Shown: one piece after another, positions 1 to 6,168 of the stretch
Numbering within the stretch: position 1 is the first letter of the stretch
How the letters are laid out: each line of letters begins with the position of its first letter
Assembly: GCA_004195335.1 (NCBI GenBank)
Contig: SDWK01000197.1
Location: 1-6,906 of the forward strand
Direction: 5' to 3'
DNA length: 6,906 nucleotides
Origin: Shewanella sp.
GTDB taxonomy: Bacteria; Pseudomonadota; Gammaproteobacteria; Enterobacterales; Shewanellaceae
Position numbers and translations under genes: made by a program
Notes under the pieces: model-generated
The model's database searches: none
What the model was told of the DNA's origin: nothing
The model's input: only the letters and a program-made list of their open reading frames with translations

Positions 1-19
1 AGATGTGTATAAGAGACAG
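1..19 (+). other. Tn5 mosaic end / tagmentation adapter remnant
   Basis: The first 19 bases read AGATGTGTATAAGAGACAG, which is the complete hyperactive-Tn5 mosaic end carried by Nextera-type sequencing adapters. A full-length, mismatch-free copy at the very first base of the window is what an untrimmed adapter at a contig edge looks like. No transposase or second mosaic end follows, so this is not a natural Tn5/IS50 insertion. An ATG at 5-7 lies inside the adapter and must not be taken as a gene start. The identity comes from memory of the adapter sequence; the match itself is plain in the bases. Confidence 0.95.
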
Positions 20-37
20 GATCAAAGGAGAGTAGTT

Positions 38-520
38 ATGAATAATATCATTGAAACCAATAGTCTTACCAAAGCTTTCAAAGGCGTTGAGGTTGTTAGT
101 AGTGTCAATATGCATATCAAGAAGGGTGAAATATATGGTTTTCTAGGACCGAATGGTGCTGGTAAAACAACCATACTCAAATTGATAATGAATTTACTGA
201 AACCGTCATCTGGTGAAATAACAGTATTTGATTCAGTGTTACATGATAAATCGTATGAGTATTTGACTCGAATCGGCAGTTTAATAGAGTATCCAGTCTT
301 CTATGAAGATTTATCTGCTAAAGCGAATTTAGAAATTCACTGTGAGTATATGGGCTATTATAAGAACAATGCAATAGATGAAGCTTTAAAACTGGTTAAT
401 CTGATTGGCATAGAAAATAAATCAGTTAAAGAATTCTCTTTAGGTATGAAGCAGAGGCTTGGTATTGCAAGAGCTATTATATCAAAACCAGAAATTCTTA
501 TTTTAGATGAACCAATTAAT
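38..520 (+). pseudogene. 3'-truncated BcrA-like ABC transporter ATP-binding protein, probably foreign sequence
   Basis: This is the first ~161 residues of an ABC ATPase that would power export of an antibiotic or peptide, as in bacitracin or lantibiotic self-protection transporters. Walker A is GPNGAGKTT at residues 37-45. The Q-loop region reads SLIEYP near 81-86, with Glu in place of Gln as I recall for BcrA relatives. The signature is FSLGMKQRLG at 133-142 and Walker B is ILILDEP at 153-159. BcrA relatives usually continue with a NGLDP-type D-loop; here the residues after N161 are RLNIR and no ATPase motif follows. The start at 38 is supported by AAAGGAG at 24-30, seven bases upstream, a strong site typical of Firmicutes. 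The permease partner is absent. Composition and the adjoining adapter suggest DNA from another organism in the library. The family is secure; the species source is not. Confidence 0.85.
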
Positions 521-2047
521 AGATTAAATATTCGAATAGATCATCAGGTGGTTGAAGGCAACAATGTTAGCTTCCGAATCGACAGAGTCGATGGTCAAAT
601 CCCATCCGATTTAAGCTGGTGTATCGCTGCGGGCCCCGATCTTACCCTCGATACCAGTAATATCGAAACCTCGCAATTCATTGCCCCCAGCGTTAACACT
701 GATACCATAACTCAGCTAAGAGCGACAGCCACTATTGCTGGTGTTCAAACATATTCAGACGTTATTGCTCTCATTACCCATGAAAAAGACATCACCTCGG
801 AGTATTTTGATAAACCGGTAGCCAGAACCCACCCTTATAAAAGCAGCAGCCCTTATGCCGACAATCTGCAAACTTGTGTTTATTCTAACCAGCTCACCGC
901 CCCTTGTACCATAGAACAGTTGCCATTAATCGGCCAGATACCAGCACTATCAGATAAAGAGAACATATTAGATAGATTACTGGTTTCTCATCAGTGGATG
1001 GGGGAAAATTTTGAGGCTTTTCTGAATGAAATGGATCCGGCGAGTGACTTTTCCAGACTATTACAATCGGTAACGGCAGTTGTGATTAGTGACGATATTC
1101 GCCCCTCTTTCTATTGGGCCTTAACCGGAGCAATCTATCTGGATCCCAACGACCTATGGCTGCTCGCTCAGGAGCGTGATGTCATCAATGAGGCTGCAGA
1201 TTACCGAAGCTCATTCGGCAATGAGTTAAATTTTATTATGCCTTGGCGCTATGTAAAAGATAATCAATATATCTCCTACAATGTACCACGGGCAACGAGA
1301 ACCCAGCGTACTATGGCTGAAATGTCGCCAGAGCTTTCATCGCTCCTTTATCATGAACTCGGCCATGCCAATGATTTCTTCCCGCGTTCCGTTCACGATA
1401 GCATCGAAGGGGGAACCTTACTCGAACATTACAACAGACGCTCCCTTGCGGGTGAATTAGTATCGGATAAGATAACGGCACAGTACCCACTATACAGTGA
1501 TGAACTCACATCATTGGCCAATGTAAGCTTCCGTGGCCAGACAGCTTCGACTAATCAAAAATCCTACACGCCAGCCGACATTACGCAATTATTCTCAACA
1601 GACAGGGCCACAGATTATTACGCTTATTCTACCAAACGTGAAGATACGGCGATGCTTTTTGAGGAGGCTATGATGAGTCATAGGTATGGTATTTTACGCG
1701 ATGTCGGTGTAACGGATAAACCGGATAGCCCTACTGCGAGCAACATTCTTGTTGATTGGGGCCAGAGAGGCCGAATTGGAGAGGATACCATTCAAGCCAG
1801 AGCAGCATTAGTGATTGATGAAATATTACCCGAGCTCGATGGTAACACCTTAGTAGGGCAACTTCCTGATCCGATCCAAATGACTCAAGGATTATCCTGG
1901 TTAGATAATTTAATGATTTCACCTGTTTTATCGATCTCACCAGAGTCAGAGCGACGTTTAAAACTCGTGCCAATCACTGGGCACACACAAAGTGTAATAC
2001 CTGAACTCAGAGTCAGTGGCGACCGACACAAGAGAGATAAAGGTTAA
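38..2047 (+). CDS. Chimeric open frame: ABC ATPase N-terminus joined to an HELGH metalloprotease-like protein
   Basis: One uninterrupted frame runs from an ATG at 38 to TAA at 2045-2047 (669 codons), but it combines two unrelated proteins. Codons 1-161 are the front of a BcrA-type ABC ATPase. From about codon 162 on, the sequence is a beta-rich segment followed by a domain with HELGH. The ABC part stops right after Walker B, so the D-loop, H-loop and C-terminal part of the ATPase are missing. Base composition changes at the same place: sampled 60-base blocks at 241 and 361 give 38 G+C of 120, while blocks at 601 and 1021 give 60 of 120. With the adapter at 1-19, an artificial join that happens to stay in frame is the simplest reading. 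The two halves are described separately. An automatic pipeline would call this one protein, perhaps from the adapter ATG at 5, and its ABC-transporter name would be misleading. Confidence 0.6.
   Translation: MNNIIETNSLTKAFKGVEVVSSVNMHIKKGEIYGFLGPNGAGKTTILKLIMNLLKPSSGEITVFDSVLHDKSYEYLTRIGSLIEYPVFYEDLSAKANLEIHCEYMGYYKNNAIDEALKLVNLIGIENKSVKEFSLGMKQRLGIARAIISKPEILILDEPINRLNIRIDHQVVEGNNVSFRIDRVDGQIPSDLSWCIAAGPDLTLDTSNIETSQFIAPSVNTDTITQLRATATIAGVQTYSDVIALITHEKDITSEYFDKPVARTHPYKSSSPYADNLQTCVYSNQLTAPCTIEQLPLIGQIPALSDKENILDRLLVSHQWMGENFEAFLNEMDPASDFSRLLQSVTAVVISDDIRPSFYWALTGAIYLDPNDLWLLAQERDVINEAADYRSSFGNELNFIMPWRYVKDNQYISYNVPRATRTQRTMAEMSPELSSLLYHELGHANDFFPRSVHDSIEGGTLLEHYNRRSLAGELVSDKITAQYPLYSDELTSLANVSFRGQTASTNQKSYTPADITQLFSTDRATDYYAYSTKREDTAMLFEEAMMSHRYGILRDVGVTDKPDSPTASNILVDWGQRGRIGEDTIQARAALVIDEILPELDGNTLVGQLPDPIQMTQGLSWLDNLMISPVLSISPESERRLKLVPITGHTQSVIPELRVSGDRHKRDKG
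521..2047 (+). CDS. 5'-truncated HELGH zinc-metalloprotease-like protein with an Ig-like segment
   Basis: This is the native part of the fused frame, about 508 codons ending at TAA 2045-2047; its true start is missing. The first ~90 residues (LNIRIDHQVVEGNNVSF onward, about 524-800) look like an Ig/PKD-type beta-sandwich repeat of surface or secreted proteins. The later part carries YHELGHANDFF, with HELGH at 1352-1366, matching the HExxH zinc-binding and catalytic motif of zincin proteases. Possible third ligands are the Glu in AGELVSD (1454-1456, 34 residues on) and the Glu in KREDTAMLFEE (1640-1642); I cannot choose between them. A signal peptide or lipobox would lie in the lost N-terminus, so export is inferred only. 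I do not recognise a named family. It converges with hda and has its own terminator 15 bp downstream. Protease activity is a hypothesis from one motif. Confidence 0.6.
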   Translation, partial: RLNIRIDHQVVEGNNVSFRIDRVDGQIPSDLSWCIAAGPDLTLDTSNIETSQFIAPSVNTDTITQLRATATIAGVQTYSDVIALITHEKDITSEYFDKPVARTHPYKSSSPYADNLQTCVYSNQLTAPCTIEQLPLIGQIPALSDKENILDRLLVSHQWMGENFEAFLNEMDPASDFSRLLQSVTAVVISDDIRPSFYWALTGAIYLDPNDLWLLAQERDVINEAADYRSSFGNELNFIMPWRYVKDNQYISYNVPRATRTQRTMAEMSPELSSLLYHELGHANDFFPRSVHDSIEGGTLLEHYNRRSLAGELVSDKITAQYPLYSDELTSLANVSFRGQTASTNQKSYTPADITQLFSTDRATDYYAYSTKREDTAMLFEEAMMSHRYGILRDVGVTDKPDSPTASNILVDWGQRGRIGEDTIQARAALVIDEILPELDGNTLVGQLPDPIQMTQGLSWLDNLMISPVLSISPESERRLKLVPITGHTQSVIPELRVSGDRHKRDKG

Positions 2048-2061
2048 ATCAAATCTCAATT

Positions 2062-2090
2062 GCGCAACTCAGTTTTGAATTGCGCTTTTT
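2062..2090 (+). terminator. Intrinsic terminator of the HELGH-protein gene
   Basis: The arms GCGCAA (2062-2067) and TTGCGC (2080-2085) pair. After one C-A mismatch the stem continues as TCA with TGA around a GTTT loop (2072-2075), and TTTTT follows at 2086-2090. It lies 15 bp after the stop at 2047 and points in the gene's direction. There is no matching A-run on its left, so it should not end hda transcription from the other strand efficiently. Confidence 0.75.
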
Positions 2091-2131
2091 CCGATTAAGT
2101 CAGTTCTGCTACGAAGGGGATCTACTAAGAA

Positions 2132-2842
2132 TCACAGTCTCAACATCTCTTTCACGAAGGGAATAGTCAGTTTTCGTTGGTGAACGAGTGAGTCTTTATC
2201 CAGTCTGTCTAACACATCAAACAAAGTTCTTAAATCCCTTGCTAAACGGTTCAATAGAAAACGCCCAACATCTTCAGGCAATTGTAGCCCTCGCATTGCT
2301 GCACGTCTTTGTAATGCGGCCAACTTTTCATCATCAGCCATGGGATGTAATTGATAATTCAACCCCCATTGCATTCGAGAGATGAGGTCCGGTAATGCAA
2401 AACCTGAATCATTTGGGGAAACGCTCGCACTAACAATCAAAGAACAATTATCGTGCTCTGAAACACGGTTATATAGATCGAAAATAGCTTCTTCCCAGAG
2501 GGGATGCCCTGCAATAGCATCGACATCGTCAATGCATATAAGGTCGAGCTGCTCCAAACCTTCGAGAAGCATAGGCGATATGCTTGCATGAATGCCCAAA
2601 GGTAGATAAAAACTACTTCGTTCAAGGTCATTCGCATGAGCGCAAGCCGCATGCATAAGGTGTGTTCGGCCTGACTTGACCGGTCCCCATAAGAAAACGC
2701 TTCTATCAGCCCGTCCTTCGGCACAGGCTTGCAAGCTTTGAATTAGTTCGTCATTACCCGCTGCCGGATAATAACTATTAAATGTTTCATCATCAGGCAG
2801 GTGTACCGGTAATGATAACTGTAAAGGTGAGCTAGATTTCAA
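2132..2842 (-). CDS. hda: DnaA regulatory inactivator Hda
   Basis: Hda is an AAA+ protein related to DnaA. With the DNA-loaded beta clamp it stimulates hydrolysis of ATP bound to DnaA, which prevents re-initiation at oriC. The 236 residues match the family length (E. coli about 233) and resemble E. coli Hda throughout. The clamp-binding motif QLSLP is at residues 8-12. The P-loop GPVKSGRTH (53-61) has Arg in place of the usual Walker Lys, as in E. coli Hda. Walker B is LICIDDVD (101-108), the arginine-finger box is DLISRMQWG with R156, and the sensor II region is RDLRTLF near 202-208. The start is TTG at 2842-2840, directly after an in-frame TGA; AGAGAAG (2856-2850) lies seven bases upstream, and no ATG or GTG occurs before the clamp motif. 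It follows the DUF2066 gene by 74 bp on the same strand, so co-transcription is likely. Identification is very secure. Confidence 0.96.
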   Translation of the reverse strand: MKSSSPLQLSLPVHLPDDETFNSYYPAAGNDELIQSLQACAEGRADRSVFLWGPVKSGRTHLMHAACAHANDLERSSFYLPLGIHASISPMLLEGLEQLDLICIDDVDAIAGHPLWEEAIFDLYNRVSEHDNCSLIVSASVSPNDSGFALPDLISRMQWGLNYQLHPMADDEKLAALQRRAAMRGLQLPEDVGRFLLNRLARDLRTLFDVLDRLDKDSLVHQRKLTIPFVKEMLRL

Positions 2843-2916
2843 TCAGATACTTCTCTGTTTGACGCAACGTAACTTAGATACCCATTTTAACATGAGTACC
2901 CATGAATTTGAATGTT

Positions 2917-4026
2917 CTATCCTTGCCAGCGATATTCTATCCCATCGCCCTCTTCCGGTGTGACATGATCTGAAGCCTGAACTTTATTAAAGATATCGAT
3001 GGTTGAACGTTCTTGTGCATGTACTCTTGGTTCTAAATTCATCAAACGGTGAAGATCTTCTTCGGTGCCAAAAAGCTCCAATTTATATCGCGCCTTAGTC
3101 CCATTCAATTGAATAAGCTGTACAAATTTTACCGCACTCAATTGTTTTAAATACTTCTCGATTGAAACTAACTGCTTCATATCTGTGACGTCGACAAAGG
3201 TCACATGACTCTCTATTTCAGCTCCAGTATCGGCGATAGCATAGCGACCAACATAAAATTCACTTACCGTAGAGATTATCTCCGTCACTGCGGCATTAAT
3301 ATCACCCACGACTTCTCGCTTACTCACTAGCGACGTCTGTATAGGTTCAGTTTTCCCAACAGGATACAGTGCTAAACTGTATTTTAAGGGGCTGCTGGTA
3401 CTATCAATAGAAGCCATCACAAAATAATCTGCTTGATAACGAAGAGAAGCATCGGCAACTTGCTCGGCAAACATTCCCCGAATATCATTCGCTGACACTT
3501 TCATATTATCGTCGAGATCCATTAATGGAAATAAAAGCGGCACTCCCTTAGTCTCAGATTCAGCTTGAAATAAGGCTCGACTCTCTAATAAAGATTCATC
3601 ATTTACTATGACTCTCTCTCTAGGAAGTTCCTCTACTATCCAAGCTAATGTCAATGGCCTCTGTTTACCCCATACCGGCAACTTTGCCTCTCTCAATAAT
3701 CGAATGATTCGCTTGTGATCAAAGCTGACCTGAAGATAGAGCTTGCCATCAAGCTCTTGATAACCAAACTGACTGATCAAAGTCGTAGGCTTTTTCACCA
3801 AAGCAGCAATACTTGGATGCATTAAAGCTGCCTTAGAGCCTGAGTTCTTTAATATGACGCTCTTAAGACCTATAGAGATGGCTTGTGCACGTTCAGCGGC
3901 AGAGCGAGAGTCAACAGGTACCAAACTTTCATCAAGTTTGGAAACCTCGGCAGCATTAACTATGTTTGCTTGTAATAACAAACAGCTGGCGAATAGGATA
4001 GAAGAGTTTAATAAGGTTTTCAGCAT
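2917..4026 (-). CDS. DUF2066 domain-containing exported protein
   Basis: This 369-residue protein matches, from memory, the DUF2066 family of gammaproteobacteria, whose function is unknown. It starts at ATG 4026-4024 with no strong Shine-Dalgarno. Residues 1-25 form a signal peptide: MLK, then a hydrophobic stretch, with a likely signal peptidase I cut after VNA (25) before AEV. FASC at 12-15 faintly resembles a lipobox, but the hydrophobic core continues past Cys15, so a soluble periplasmic product is preferred. The mature part has no other membrane segment and mixes alpha and beta character; it includes the motifs GYQELDGKLYLQVSFD (about 88-103) and LPVWGKQRPLTLAWI (about 116-130). The latter resembles the conserved core I associate with the family. 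The gene lies upstream of hda on the same strand and diverges from uraA, and a good promoter sits about 34 bp upstream. I assign no biochemical role. Confidence 0.85.
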   Translation of the reverse strand: MLKTLLNSSILFASCLLLQANIVNAAEVSKLDESLVPVDSRSAAERAQAISIGLKSVILKNSGSKAALMHPSIAALVKKPTTLISQFGYQELDGKLYLQVSFDHKRIIRLLREAKLPVWGKQRPLTLAWIVEELPRERVIVNDESLLESRALFQAESETKGVPLLFPLMDLDDNMKVSANDIRGMFAEQVADASLRYQADYFVMASIDSTSSPLKYSLALYPVGKTEPIQTSLVSKREVVGDINAAVTEIISTVSEFYVGRYAIADTGAEIESHVTFVDVTDMKQLVSIEKYLKQLSAVKFVQLIQLNGTKARYKLELFGTEEDLHRLMNLEPRVHAQERSTIDIFNKVQASDHVTPEEGDGIEYRWQG

Positions 4027-4059
4027 GTTCTACTGTTCTAAAGAAAACGAATTATCAAA

Positions 4060-4088
4060 ATTGTACCACAAACTGTCTGTCATCTGAA
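4060..4088 (-). promoter_or_regulatory. Candidate sigma70 promoter for DUF2066-hda
   Basis: Read on the minus strand, TTCAGA (4088-4083) is a fair -35 box. It is followed by a 17-bp spacer and TACAAT (4065-4060) as the -10, with TGG just before it giving an extended -10. Transcription would begin near 4053, about 27 nt before the DUF2066 ATG. The next promoter-like sequence before hda is not evident, so this probably drives both genes. The call is by consensus only. Confidence 0.5.
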
Positions 4089-4221
4089 TTCACTTAATCA
4101 CGATAAAAAAGGGAAAAACATCGAATAATTGTATACATAATCAGCAAACAGTGACCACCGCCGCGACCAAAGACTCATCATGCTGTTAACATTAGCAGGT
4201 TTACCCTACAAGAGAATAATA
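4089..4221. promoter_or_regulatory. Upstream region of uraA, promoter not resolved
   Basis: The spacer between DUF2066 and uraA must hold the uraA promoter. The only -10-like strings on the plus strand are TATACA and CATAAT around 4132-4141, and neither has a good -35 at 16-18 bp. I see no PurR-type palindrome, no T-rich initiation tract like that of the E. coli upp-uraA promoter, and no attenuator hairpin. The stretch ACCACCGCCGCGACC (4155-4169) is locally GC-rich but not a dyad. Confidence 0.35.
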
Positions 4222-5448
4222 ATGAAAAATATTGCACTTGCCCTTCAAGGGGCGCAAATGCTGTTTGTTGCTTTTGGTGCATTGGTCTTAATGCCTTTAC
4301 TTACAGGCCTAGATACCAATGTTGCTTTATTCACCGCCGGTATTGGAACCTTGTTATTTCAGTTGATAACAAAACGCCAAATACCTATATTTCTGGCTTC
4401 ATCTTTTGCCTTCATCGCGCCAATCATGTACGGCGTTCAAACATGGGGGATCCCCTCGACTATGGGCGGATTGATGGCCGCTGGATGTGTATATTTAATA
4501 TTAGCAAGTTTGATCAAACTAAGAGGCGACAATTTTATTAAGCGACTTCTGCCTCCAGTGGTTGTCGGTCCGGTGATTATCGTGATTGGTTTAGGATTAG
4601 CCCCGGTAGCGGTCAACATGGCGCTAGGAAAAAGTGGTGATGGCAGCCTAGTACTTGTGGATCCAAATACGGCCTTATTTATCTCGCTTAGTGCATTACT
4701 CACGACAGTGAGTGTCGCCATTTTTGCTAAAGGTATTGTTAAGTTAATGCCCATTCTTGCAGGGATCATTGTAGGTTACAGTCTGAGTTTAGGTTTCGGG
4801 ATTGTCGATTTCAGTCCTGTTGCGGCAGCGAGTTGGATTGCAATGCCTAACTTCGTCGCACCGGAGTTTAACTGGCACGCTATCGCATTTATGATACCAG
4901 TAGCCATCGCCCCCGCCGTTGAACATATTGGTGATATTTTGGCTATTTCAAATGTGACAGGTAAAGACTTTTTGAAAAAGCCAGGTCTTCATCGAACCCT
5001 TGCTGGCGATGGCGTAGCGACAATTGCAGCCTCAGCCTTCGGTGGACCACCCAATACCACCTATTCAGAGGTAACAGGCGCTGTCACTCTGACCAAATGC
5101 TTTAATCCCGTGATCATGACCTATACTGCAATCACCGCAATTATTCTGGCCTTTGTCGGTAAACTTGGCGCACTCATGTTAACCATACCAGTCCCCGTGA
5201 TGGGCGGCATTATGTGTCTATTGTTCGGCTCTATTGCGGCAGTAGGACTCAACTCGCTCATTAAGAATCAAGTCGATTTATCCGAGCCTAGAAACCTGTG
5301 TATTGTCGGTGTAACTTTGGTATTCGGTATTGGCGGAATGGCCTTTGGTATTGGCTCATTCAGTCTGACGGGGATTAGCCTGTGCGGGATCGTGGCGATC
5401 ACGATGAACCTACTGTTACCCATGCCCAAGGAGGAAGTGACGGCATAA
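4222..5448 (+). CDS. uraA: Uracil:H+ symporter UraA (NCS2 family permease)
   Basis: This inner-membrane nucleobase transporter imports uracil with protons for pyrimidine salvage. From ATG 4222 it has 408 residues (E. coli UraA 429) and is almost wholly hydrophobic, consistent with 14 membrane segments in two inverted repeats. Family landmarks are QGAQMLFVAFGALVLMPLL at the N-terminus, SSFAFIAP (60-67) in the TM3 half-helix, VEHIGD (233-238) with E234 matching the substrate/proton Glu241 of E. coli, and PPNTTYSEVTG (276-286) with E283 matching Glu290. E. coli His245 corresponds to D238, and the Asn after Glu290 is Val here. An in-frame ATG at 4180 would add 14 residues not needed by the family, while 4222 begins where the conserved part begins and has a modest AAGAGA seven bases away. 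uraA diverges from DUF2066-hda, and uraA and hda are also neighbours in E. coli. Uracil is the best guess; a related base such as xanthine is possible. Confidence 0.9.
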   Translation: MKNIALALQGAQMLFVAFGALVLMPLLTGLDTNVALFTAGIGTLLFQLITKRQIPIFLASSFAFIAPIMYGVQTWGIPSTMGGLMAAGCVYLILASLIKLRGDNFIKRLLPPVVVGPVIIVIGLGLAPVAVNMALGKSGDGSLVLVDPNTALFISLSALLTTVSVAIFAKGIVKLMPILAGIIVGYSLSLGFGIVDFSPVAAASWIAMPNFVAPEFNWHAIAFMIPVAIAPAVEHIGDILAISNVTGKDFLKKPGLHRTLAGDGVATIAASAFGGPPNTTYSEVTGAVTLTKCFNPVIMTYTAITAIILAFVGKLGALMLTIPVPVMGGIMCLLFGSIAAVGLNSLIKNQVDLSEPRNLCIVGVTLVFGIGGMAFGIGSFSLTGISLCGIVAITMNLLLPMPKEEVTA

Positions 5449-5479
5449 CGTAAATAGAAAAACAGAATCGTCAATCAAC

Positions 5480-5509
5480 AAAAAAGCCTTTCAAATGAAA
5501 GGCTTTTTT
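5480..5509. terminator. Bidirectional intrinsic terminator between uraA and grxD
   Basis: GCCTTTC (5486-5492) and GAAAGGC (5497-5503) form a perfect 7-bp stem with an AAAT loop. AAAAAA (5480-5485) stands on the left and TTTTTT (5504-5509) on the right, so the hairpin carries a U-tract when read from either strand. It lies 31 bp after the uraA stop and 77 bp past the end of grxD, and serves both convergent genes. Confidence 0.92.
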
Positions 5510-5586
5510 AATGGCATTAATCTTAAATCAATAAATATTCAGCGTTAACAAACGGTCTGAAGTGATATTTATCGAGTCAAAAAATA

Positions 5587-5934
5587 TTATGCACCCTCTT
5601 CAGACGGGTATTTTGCGGCAGTTTCAGTGATCAATGTTTGAAGCTCACCTTTTTGATACATCTCAGTAAGAATATCACATCCACCGATCAACTCACCTTC
5701 AATCCAAAGTTGAGGAAATGTTGGCCAGTTAGCGTACTTAGGCAGTTCTGAGCGAATATCTGGATTCTGTAAAATATCAACAAACGCAAATTGAGCATTA
5801 CAGTTAATCATAATTTGAGCAACTTGAGATGAGAAGCCACAGCTAGGTAACTTAGGTGAACCTTTCATGTAAACAATGATTGGATTCTCTGTGATCTGCT
5901 GTTTGATTTTCGCTACGGTTTCGTTTGTTTCCAT
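5587..5934 (-). CDS. grxD: Monothiol glutaredoxin GrxD (Grx4, CGFS type)
   Basis: This cytosolic CGFS glutaredoxin binds a glutathione-ligated [2Fe-2S] cluster, usually as a homodimer or with a BolA partner, and passes iron-sulfur clusters to acceptor proteins. Its 115 residues are the normal single-domain length. K24 in MKGSP binds glutathione, the active-site motif is C32-G-F-S35, WPTFPQLW (70-77) contains the cis-proline P74, and GGCD (84-87) is the second glutathione-contact loop. The start ATG at 5934-5932 has AGGAA (5945-5941 on the minus strand) six bases upstream. The gene stands alone, converging on uraA with a shared terminator and diverging from sodB across a 355-bp spacer. No residue is missing and the family assignment is firm. 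Confidence 0.96.
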   Translation of the reverse strand: METNETVAKIKQQITENPIIVYMKGSPKLPSCGFSSQVAQIMINCNAQFAFVDILQNPDIRSELPKYANWPTFPQLWIEGELIGGCDILTEMYQKGELQTLITETAAKYPSEEGA

Positions 5935-6103
5935 TTTTAATTCCTAACTTACAGATGCAATGATTAATAAACTACCCTATTGTACTTCAGGTATAACAAG
6001 AACAAAAACCTACTTTTAATAGGGTTATATAATTTCCTATCGATCAAGGTGCCATTGAGCATACCAAGAATGAAAAGAGCCTCACATGAAAGCACCGTAT
6101 TCA

Positions 6104-6129
6104 CCTAAGGTAGCCAATAAAACCTTAGG
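6104..6129. repeat. 8-bp inverted repeat CCTAAGGT / ACCTTAGG
   Basis: Perfect 8-bp arms at 6104-6111 and 6122-6129 enclose a 10-nt loop. Neither strand has a T-tract after the stem, so it is not a standard terminator. A second perfect pair, ATGAAAGCA (6086-6094) and TGCTTTCAT (6157-6165), flanks it and could form an outer stem. Either a transcript structure or a protein-binding site is possible. Confidence 0.6.
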
Positions 6130-6168
6130 GGGGAAATGGAATCCATTATTTTCAAATGCTTTCATTCT

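Noticed and set aside
1..19. Natural Tn5/IS50 insertion end
   Set aside because: The sequence is the engineered mosaic end, at the first base of the contig, with no transposon genes nearby.
1731..1973. 80-codon minus-strand frame
   Set aside because: Antisense to the HELGH-protein gene, with no family resemblance or ribosome binding site.
5..2047. A natural ABC transporter-metalloprotease fusion protein starting at base 5
   Set aside because: The ATG at 5 lies within a sequencing adapter, the ATPase is cut off after Walker B, and composition and family change abruptly. A chimera explains all three.
2188..2724. Frames overlapping hda (2188-2385 and 2382-2591 plus, 2437-2724 minus)
   Set aside because: They lie inside the clear hda coding sequence and have no recognisable protein features.
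3980..3990. Lipoprotein signal (FASC) in the DUF2066 protein
   Set aside because: The hydrophobic core continues beyond the Cys and a clean VNA-AEV signal peptidase I site follows.
3854..4087. 77-codon plus-strand frame across the DUF2066 start
   Set aside because: Antisense to the signal-peptide region of DUF2066; runs through its promoter.
4180..4221. Longer UraA start at 4180
   Set aside because: The extra 14 residues are not part of the family core and no good ribosome binding site precedes 4180; 4222 begins at the conserved sequence.
4089..4221. Pyrimidine attenuator or PurR operator upstream of uraA
   Set aside because: No terminator hairpin, PyrR-like structure or PurR palindrome is visible.
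4437..4769. 110-codon minus-strand frame in uraA
   Set aside because: Mirror frame of a membrane protein gene; no independent support. The same holds for 5268-5474.
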